Assembly (NCBI GenBank): GCA_902728285.1
Contig: CACVBU010000534.1
Span: 2,255,001 to 2,319,000 of the forward strand
Reading direction: 5' to 3'
Length of the DNA stretch: 64,000 nt
DNA from: Clytia hemisphaerica
Lineage: Eukaryota > Cnidaria > Hydrozoa > Leptothecata > Clytiidae
The notes beneath the pieces were generated by a model. That model saw nothing but the letters and a program-made list of their open reading frames with translations, ran no database searches and was not told the origin of the DNA. A program made the position numbers and the translations under genes. Of the stretch, positions 57,093 to 64,000 are shown in pieces; positions within the stretch are counted from its first letter, which is position 1, and each line of letters opens with the position of its first letter.

Positions 57093-57339
57093 GGGGGGGG
57101 GGTTTGTAGGGGTTCGAACTACCGTTTTCCCGTCAAAGTTTTTGCTGAATCCCGGAATCCCGAAAATTGAAAAAATAATAACACCGTCATGCCGGCTTGG
57201 ACAGGGCAAAAATGTACCTAAATACCGTCACCGTCTGATTTTAAAATACCGTTTTCCCGTCCCTTTTTTCGTCAAATCCCGTAATACCGTACTAAAAAAG
57301 GGCCAATCCCGTCACACCGTAAAAGTACAACCCCCCCCC
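57093..57339. mobile_element. G-run MITE (family copy 3), opposite orientation
   Basis: A G-run followed by TTTGTAGGGGTTCGAA opens it, and GGGATTGG-type interior motifs appear here as their complements (GGCCAATCCCGTCACACCGT), ending in GTACAACCCCCC. CCCAAA flanks both sides if the element ends with six C, matching the 6 bp duplication of copy 1. It lies in the first intron of the DUF6589-like gene. Confidence 0.85.
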
Positions 57340-57550
57340 AAAGCGATTGGCGTGATGGCGTGAAAAATATGCATGATCATGAAAATTTGCATCAGCCGTG
57401 ATCGTTAAAATCAGTTTTTTGTTTGAGGCCTGATGGCGTGAATTTTGGGTCCGCTTGGGGGCCTCTCTAATTGGGGAAAACATTCGAGTAATGATTAAAT
57501 ACCTTGTCCTATAAGCTTCTAAAAATAACATAAAACAAGTAATACTTTAA

Positions 57551-58431
57551 TGGACCTACCTATTTATAAAACGAATAATTAGAATTTAATGGAAGTAATG
57601 TATGATTTTAAATTTCGATTTATATATCTATTGGAACGGAGAAAGCAATTAAGAAACGCATCGATGTTTAACGGTGAAAGAAAAATAATATCGACACTTA
57701 AATCAATCATTCAGAGAAAATTAAAACTGAGAAAATCTCAAAAAACCGCTTTTTTCGGGACATTTCCGGTTCTACCGGCCGGAAAAATTTTTTTTTCGAA
57801 AATTGGGCTCTGTCACATTTTGGGCATTGCCATTTTACATCATTGTGCAAAAAATCATGAAAATCTGTCGAGTATAAGTTGAAAAAATGAAGGAAAACCG
57901 TTTTACGCCGGTTTTCGCCTGTTCCGGCGATTTTTAAGGAGTTCCGGATTCAAAGGATGATTTTTTTGGAAATCAAACAATGCTAAGTTTTGGGCATCAT
58001 CATAAAGAACATTTTTCTGTAAAGAAACATTAAATAAGTTGAAAAAATGTGACGGAAATGTGAAAAAAACGACGATTTCCGGCACATTTCCGGTTCTACA
58101 GACCGGAAAAAATTTTTTTTCGGCAAACGGTTTTCGACACCTTTTCGGCAGTACTAATGTGCATCTATGTGCAAAAAATCGCAAAAAACTAATGATAAAA
58201 TCTCGAGAAAATCTCAAAAAACCGCTTTTTTCGGGACATTTCCGGTTCTACCGGCCGGAAAAATTTTTTTTTCGAAAATCGGGCTCCGTCACATTCGAGG
58301 GTTTATAGTAATGCACCTTTGTGCAAAAAATCAGAAAAATTGAATGAGCCAATCTCGAGAAAAGTTGGTAACTAACTAACTAACGAACACGGGTTAATTT
58401 ATAGGACCTCCACCCCACCGGGGTAGGTCCA
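57551..58431. mobile_element. Intronic repeat element with 10 bp inverted ends and CCGG-rich tandem units
   Basis: TGGACCTACC at 57551-57560 is mirrored by GGTAGGTCCA at 58422-58431. Inside, three diverged units carry a core of CGGGACATTTCCGGTTCTAC and then CGGCCGGAAAAA with a T-run and TCGAAAAT, at about 57755, 58080 and 58230. A TAAC/TAACTAAC run precedes the right end. No coding capacity. The element type is unclear. Confidence 0.55.
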
Positions 58432-58765
58432 AAAATGCCCCTAACAGTGCTTTCCTATACTAAATTTACATCATACATACCTGACTTTCATCTGAGTCTG
58501 AAGTATCGCCATCGATGTCAACATGTCGCCTCTTTTGTGAGGTTGACCTTCTCCATTTTATTCGCAAAGGGTCACTTTTTTCAATGTGTTTTAGACCATT
58601 AAAGCATTCACGACAAACTGTGGTTGTTTCCATTAATCCATCATTTTTGAAAAAAGTAATGCCGCAATTTCTTAAACGCCCAATAAAATTATCAGTAATC
58701 GTATTTCTAGGAGATTGGTTCGTTTCATATTTTCCCAAACATAACCTACAGAATGAGCCCGGCAT

Positions 58766-60117
58766 TTCATTGATCAAGTAAACCAAAAATGAGGAGCTAA
58801 AACACATGTTTTGGAAATTTCTTTTTCCTCCGCTTGCAACTTGGTACTCAGTCTTTTTTTGTCTCTCCTGTAATTTCTTGGATGATATCAGTGTATTGCA
58901 GTATCAATTATGAAAAAAGCACGCAAAGGGAGGGTCATTATTTTGGGCTTTCACTGATGTATGTTTTTTATTTGTCAACCAATTAATTCCTCTTTTCTTC
59001 ACACTAGGACGAAAAATGAGGTCGGACAAGCTTATTGTTGCGATTTTCTCCTCTCTGATTACTCACAGCTGCTCTTTTTTCGCTCGCGCGGTTATTCTTT
59101 TAAGGCACGGCTGCTTTTTAGCTCTTACGGCGGAGAGTACTTTCTCGACAAATAAGGCAAAAGCATCAGAAAACATATCAATCTTTCCGTCGTATAAGTA
59201 AAAGAGTAGAAAGTGAAAGAGCCTTGGTTTCACGCAAATGTTAGTTTATGCTGTTTTTTACCATAAATGAGATGTAAAGCAGTAAACCAGGGGGATGTAA
59301 ATAAACCATCTCTTCAAAAACAGAAATGGTAGACCGAGATACGCTTAAATCGAAGGTTTTGGTTTTGAGTACAAGAATTCGTGCTGGTGTAGAGAGTTAA
59401 ATTCAGCGTTTTTTCAGTTGTTTTAATGGTATTTTGATACGATTTTTACAGCAAATTTTGTTCGGTAAGGACGACTCTTCTTTTGGTAAATTAATTTAGA
59501 AAAAAATAGGGGAAAACAAGTTAAATTACTTCTTTTTTTTAAAGTTCTTTTCTCACTTTAACAATGTTTATGGTACTGTTTTCAGAAAAGAAAAATCACT
59601 TTAAATGTTATGTTTACATTTATTTCTGCCATTTTAAAATGAATAATTATGTTGTCAGACCCTCTAATTATGCGAAGACCATAGTTATAAATTAAAAAAA
59701 GAGGGAATTCTGATTGGTTTTAAATTCAAATTTGGTGTGACAGTTGAGAAGTTCAGTTATATAATTTGTGGGTTCCACTGGACTCTCTATTTTTTCCACC
59801 AACAGATTATCAAAGGCAAAAAATAGTTGAGCTCCAGACCCTGGACTAGGGGTTCATGGTTGGCGGAGGAGCGGAATCGGCCCTTTTCTTTTTTTGGTGT
59901 AATTTGGCGAAAATTGGACAATTTTTAGTGCGGAAAAACGGAATTTAGCAAGTTTTGCGGAATTTCGGAATCGAGTACCCCCTGAAAGCCTCCCCCATTC
60001 TAAAGCTTCTATTAGGTTTCGGATAAAGATTTAAAGTAGTTCCTAAGAAATAATACTTCTTCATACAAAGGAATTCAAATATTTCATACATTGATTGCAG
60101 CGTATATTTTGAACTCC
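58766..60117. other. Non-coding stretch upstream of the minus-strand gene
   Basis: Short open frames at 58961-59201 lack motifs. Promoter elements for the DUF6589-like gene should lie here but none can be assigned by eye. Confidence 0.45.
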
Positions 60118-60384
60118 AGGAAGGGGCGCTTATTCGAATATTGTTATTGATTGAATAAGATATTGAGTAGATACTTGTGTCTTAAAAAGAAAGAAAGCGC
60201 TTAAGAATAAAATGATAGAAATTGTCAATTGGATTTTTCCAATTTTTCTTTTATTCGTCCTTTTTTGAAAAACCAACCCTTTGAAACAGTTAAGTTTAAG
60301 CAGATTCCGAATTTGTTGATATACGCATTTCTGAAATAAAAAAATAAGCGCAGCGGGGCGCCCCGCGAATAAGCGCCCCCTTCA
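60118..60384. mobile_element. Small MITE with GCGCTTATTCG ends
   Basis: AAGGGGCGCTTATTCG at 60121 is mirrored by CGAATAAGCGCCCCCTT ending near 60382, with one length difference in the G/C run. A further GCGC/CGCGAATAAGCG motif lies inside the right end. About 265 bp, non-coding. Confidence 0.65.
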
Positions 60385-63321
60385 GAGCCTAAAACATTAA
60401 ATAAGCGCCGTGTCAATTCAGTCTCAGTCAACAGGCAAAACACCATGACTACTTCTATTGCTAAGTCCACATCACACACTATTACTTCCTCCAGAATCGA
60501 ACAAACCTAACTGTTCACTCCGATCCACTTCCTCCACAGTGTTGCAACAAGGTTTTGTGAATATGGACGGAAACCTTAGGATTAGATGGTCATTTGAACC
60601 AAAAACCCTCTTACTGGCAAGACGGAAATGATATATTTGTATCTCAACTGGACGGATATCCGTCTACAGACGGAAAAGTTGCAACACTGCCTCCAGCACC
60701 ATTACCAGCTCAACCAAATCCAAATCTTCAATCAAATGAATCTCCTCCAGCGAACCCTACTCTTCAATTCACCTCTTTTATTACTGTTTCTTCCTTTTCC
60801 ATACATATTAATAAATTTTCAAACAAATTCCTTACCTTTTGTCAGCCAGACAATCTCGGCAAACACCACCGTCGCATAGTTTTGAATTGGAGTCGAAATG
60901 ACCACCACCTATACTCGAGGAAATCAATGAGGTGAAATTTGCGAGTTTGTAGTTTTTTTCCGTGTTTAAGTCCAAACAGAGCTTTACGTCGAAAATACAT
61001 TCGAATTTTCAAACGTAAACAGCGCTTTGAAAATCGAATGTTTTTGATTGTTCACACGAGCGCGCAAATGTTTTCGAATGCTTTGAAACAATTTATTTTA
61101 GTAAGTACGTTCAATCTGGACAGTCTGGAAAATGTTATTTGTCTTTATCTTTCGAAATCATTGAGATCTTTTTTTCTGAGAGGGGACTCTGATATTTTCT
61201 TTTTCTAAATGTTGTATATTCTTTTCATGAAACAGAGTGAAAATGTATTTTCTTTCAAAGAATTATGATTTATAATCAGGAAACACTTCTTAGTAATTTT
61301 TACTGTATTTTGGATGCACAAGTTTATTGGGAGGGCATTATTTCTGCCCAGAGTTATAGCTTCAGTTTTGATTTTTATTCACTTCTTTGTAGTTTACAAT
61401 TCTATATTTTATTCTCCAAAAAGCTTTAGATTTTTTTTGGTGTTGTCAATGATGATAATGATGTAAGTGCAATTTAAGAACGAAGAAGATGGGAAGAAGA
61501 AAAAACCGAGCTTTCTTCAGTTTTGAGATGTTTTTGAATTTGAAATGCGTGCTGGAGCTCAACTGCAATAAAACAAAGGTTAGTTAACTTTTATTAATTG
61601 CGGATTCTTGATATTATTCAAGTCGCAGATGACGAGCAAGAGAATTCTCTCAATGTCAACTGAAGAAGAAGTTGTGAGACTTCTACCACCTCAAAATTGG
61701 TCGAAATTCATGGAGAATCTAGCCTGACTCAGCTCATTATTATTTGCTGGCAAATGCTAAACCCCCTTCATTCACCTCACTACAGATGATGAGCATAATA
61801 TCCCTGTTCTGGCAGAAAGTAGATTAAAATGCTATGTTATGATATTATGTATGGTCTATAAAGAGAATGGGAGTAAAAGATGGGTATTTATGCTAACCAT
61901 CCCTGTCTCACGGAAAGTATCTTCTTTATCTCTAAGGAATGATGACACAAACCTTGATTTATATTATATTTATTTATATTCTTTCTTTTTCTTCTTCAGG
62001 ATGTGGAAAAAATTGATTTCAGATGGTTTTGGAGTCATTTTTTTCTGGATGAGCAACAGAAAGTTTAAAATATACTGTGCATTGTGTTTCAAAAAGTCAC
62101 CTTGTTTTGTTGTTCTAAATCTGATATCTAGTCCTTCTAGTTCATTCCCTTGAGAACGGATCGAGTCCGAAACATGTCGGGAAAAATCAAAATATAATAG
62201 CCGCATTCTTTTTCACCGTCCAACACATAGTCCTTCTAGTTTAGATACATCCCTGTCCTATGAATGACCTATAAAATATTTCACAAGAAGAATAAAATTC
62301 ATTTCTTTCCTTTCAATTTTTGAAAGTTTCTTGATTTTAGAAGTTCATTTTGGGACATTTCGCCGTTTTTTCTTTCCCGCCTCCTTCTTAAAAAAATTCA
62401 CTTTTTTCTACGCCAATCAGATTCCCGTCTTTTTCCCGATCAGCCAATCACAGTGGCTTGTAGAGGGCATTACGTAATTCTTTGTCTGGTCTGTAATTTT
62501 GATGTTTCCTCGAATCTAGTGATTTTCTTTAGCAGAGTATGAAAATGCAGCGATTGTATTTTCTATCAAAAGGCCATTTTAGATTTTCTTGAAAGCCAGA
62601 TAAATTGCAGACCAAACCGTGGGTCGGGGTTATTTTTTCATTGTCCTTATCTCGATAACAGGAGATCAAAGTCTGGACTTCCTTGGACAAAATAACTTCC
62701 TGAAGAAAATATTTAAGCCTTAAAATTAGCCCCGACCCTAGATCAAGTGCCCCTATGTGCAGGCCACCCTAAACAGTTGTTTTTAACCCTTAACTCTCGG
62801 CCGAGTCGTTGCTTTCTTTGATAAACAGCAATTTTGGGACCTTACTTCAGTGGTCGTTTACTCGCAGTTTTTGACAGTTTTAACAAAAGATTTTGCCCTA
62901 AACTTCAGTTAAAAGGTTATATTTTCACATTAAATCAATTACACAATATTCCGAACTTAAATTTGAGCTCAATACTCTTCATTATAAAAATCGCAAATTT
63001 TGATAAATTTTGCAGACCAGAAAATTCACCTCATTGACACACTCAAGTAGTTGAAAGTTTGAACGATTCAGTGATAGTAAAGGCAGTTTCATTAAAAAAA
63101 GATTTGAATCAGGATTTAAACCCCAGCCAACAGACATCCTATATCAGTCAAAGTGCATAGTCAGATGGTGTTGGTGGTCAACTACTATTGCGATAGTACA
63201 AGAAAAGTGTATGACAACAAAAACAACATAGAGGCAAGGAAATCAGTATTGACTTTACCAAAGATAGAGAAAAATGTTTTAAGAAGAAAAATCCCTTCAT
63301 CATCCCACAAGTGACGAATCT
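60385..63321. other. Long stretch without a supported gene
   Basis: A proline-rich frame at 60594-60935 (LPPAPLPAQPNPNLQSNES) and a basic frame at 60939-61208 have no recognisable domain or splice partners. A TTCTTTTTCTTCTTCAG tract at about 61981-61999 looks like a strong acceptor, but the following frame is short. The rest is AT-rich. Confidence 0.35.
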
Positions 63322-63570
63322 ATGAATGCGTTAGAGGAGGAATTTTTAGCAACGATAGAAAAAGAAGAAGAAAAACTGAAAAAGGAAAAACATTTAGCAT
63401 GGGAAATTCCACTTTACATCTGGGATTACTTCCCTGACGATGCCAAACCTATAAAAAACTGTCTTGATTTAAGCAGCTATAAAACTATGGACGGAATTAT
63501 AAAGCAAAGAATGAGGTCAAAAGTATACAGTGCCAGACAAAGAGAAAATGTTCGGTATATTTGCCAATAA
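63322..63570 (+). CDS. Small hypothetical protein or last exon, 82 aa
   Basis: From ATG 63322 the frame reads an E/K-rich helix (MNALEEEFLATIEKEEEKL) and then AWEIPLYIWDYFPDDAKPI, ending RQRENVRYICQ and TAA. The mixed composition with W, P, Y and D residues is unlike the shadow frames around it. The first part may follow an acceptor-like CCACAAG at about 63306-63312. No family is recognised. It may be the 3' exon of a longer gene. Confidence 0.35.
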   Translation: MNALEEEFLATIEKEEEKLKKEKHLAWEIPLYIWDYFPDDAKPIKNCLDLSSYKTMDGIIKQRMRSKVYSARQRENVRYICQ

Positions 63571-63796
63571 TCCAGAAAGCATTATAATTAAACTAGGTCT
63601 TGCATGTACAGGCCTTTAAAGATCTTAAAAAACTTTTAAAAAGTAACTAATCTTAGAACAAGTAACAAGCTCAAACAAAAAGTATCCTATTGCCCACTAC
63701 TCTAAAGTTACATTACCCACCAACTGAAAGGATGGATGAAAAAATAAACCTTTCACTTTCAAACATGCGAAATTACTATGTTTCCAATTTTTTTCG

Positions 63797-64000
63797 GACA
63801 CTTTGGTGTGATTTTCGGACAAATATGACGGTCTCATAATCACCTATACTTGCAATATATCTCTAATCTTAATTTTTTGAGAGCTTTCCAAAAATATACA
63901 ACAGGTCTCCGTTTTCTCGAGCTAAAATTTTCATTAATTTTTAACCCTATTATTTTTGCCTGAGACCGTCATATTTGTCCGAAAATCACACCAAAGTGTC
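63797..64000. mobile_element. Inverted-repeat element with 40 bp perfect arms at the window edge
   Basis: Bases 63797-63836 (beginning GACACTTTGGTGTGATTTTC) and 63961-64000 are exact reverse complements with a 124 bp AT-rich interior. The right arm ends on the last base of the window, so the arm may be longer and any target duplication cannot be read. Confidence 0.85.

Larger units (their letters stand above)
54611..58765 (-). pseudogene. ZAD-like / C2H2 / DUF6589-like protein gene, seven exons, decayed
   Basis: Exons on the minus strand: 58765-58481, 57031-56796, 56602-56372, 56237-56150, 55797-55636, 55414-54847, 54794-54611, with phases agreeing at the joints. Exon 1 reads MPGSFCRLCLGKYETNQS..TTVCRECFNGLKHIE, two CxxC pairs as in ZAD-type fingers. 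Exon 2 is a coiled helix. Exon 4 reads DDPIPDEIKNGKPEMIQEYV. Exon 5 has a C2H2 finger, CVKCNHQPFQNEQERNLHEQ then MIH. Exon 6 has NIHDAIREGDGERLMNSYK, WGRFVNTHG, GRNISRDLHLEHLNRFL, a pattern I associate with DUF6589. Exon 7 ends in an acidic DSDS tail. Lesions: a frameshift in exon 3, stops and at least four frame changes in exon 6, one in exon 7. Spliced structure rules out a processed copy. Function unknown. Confidence 0.65.

Noticed and set aside
57142-57363. Open frame resembling one on the minus strand at 20598-20825
   Set aside because: Both lie wholly within copies of the G-run MITE. Their similarity is that of the non-coding element, not of a conserved protein.

Overview
This is an AT-rich, gene-poor eukaryotic window. 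It has GT-AG introns, poly(A)-tailed LINEs, many short inverted-repeat elements and several tandem arrays. It has no prokaryotic gene organisation, no rRNA or tRNA that I can see, and no CRISPR array. The protein families present (a DIRS-type tyrosine-recombinase retroelement, APE-endonuclease LINEs, PIF/Harbinger and hAT transposases, a RecQ-type helicase, a DUF6589-like zinc-finger gene, an S28 peptidase exon) and the style of the repeats suggest a non-bilaterian metazoan, most likely a cnidarian. That assignment is inference and I cannot name a species.

Layout. 1-7 kb: non-coding, with paired MITEs and a broken heptad-repeat/GR-repeat reading frame at 4.25-4.65 kb. 6.33-11.6 kb: a tandem satellite of about 155 bp units split by a decayed 4.4 kb DIRS-like element (gag, RT, RNase H, tyrosine recombinase). 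13.83-13.94 kb: the last exon of an S28 serine peptidase, the clearest ordinary host gene. 15.06-18.66 kb: a 5'-truncated LINE on the minus strand. 19.2-23.3 kb: a graveyard of hairpins, nested MITEs and a LINE fragment.

23.9-25.1 kb: an intact intronless coiled-coil protein kinase. It is followed directly by a GTGGCTAG tandem array (25.2-28.5 kb) that carries a 2.07 kb hAT-like insertion with a clean 5 bp target duplication. 31.0-32.1 kb: an unrecognised coding region. 33.2-37.45 kb: a ten-exon plus-strand gene of no recognised function whose exon phases can be followed from 34 kb to the stop codon. It is followed by a second array that shares the GTGGCTAG core. 39-43 kb: a TIR element, a TTCGATTG-rich repeat and a Harbinger transposase exon. 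45.08-48.05 kb: a TIR element split by a LINE insertion.

49.4-49.8 kb: a foldback element with 170 bp arms that look identical. 51.8-54.3 kb (plus) and 54.6-58.8 kb (minus): two convergent, spliced but mutated genes, a RecQ-type helicase and a ZAD/C2H2/DUF6589-like protein. Their 3' ends are about 315 bp apart and both finish in acidic tails. This pair is the best candidate here for a little-described, possibly mobile, gene unit. The window ends exactly on the second arm of a 40 bp perfect inverted repeat.

Most coding matter is transposon-derived and damaged. Only the kinase, the 33-37 kb gene, the S28 exon and perhaps the 31 kb region and the small 3'-end frame look potentially functional. 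All reading was by eye: exon borders rest on splice consensus and phase agreement, and family names rest on remembered motifs, not on searches.
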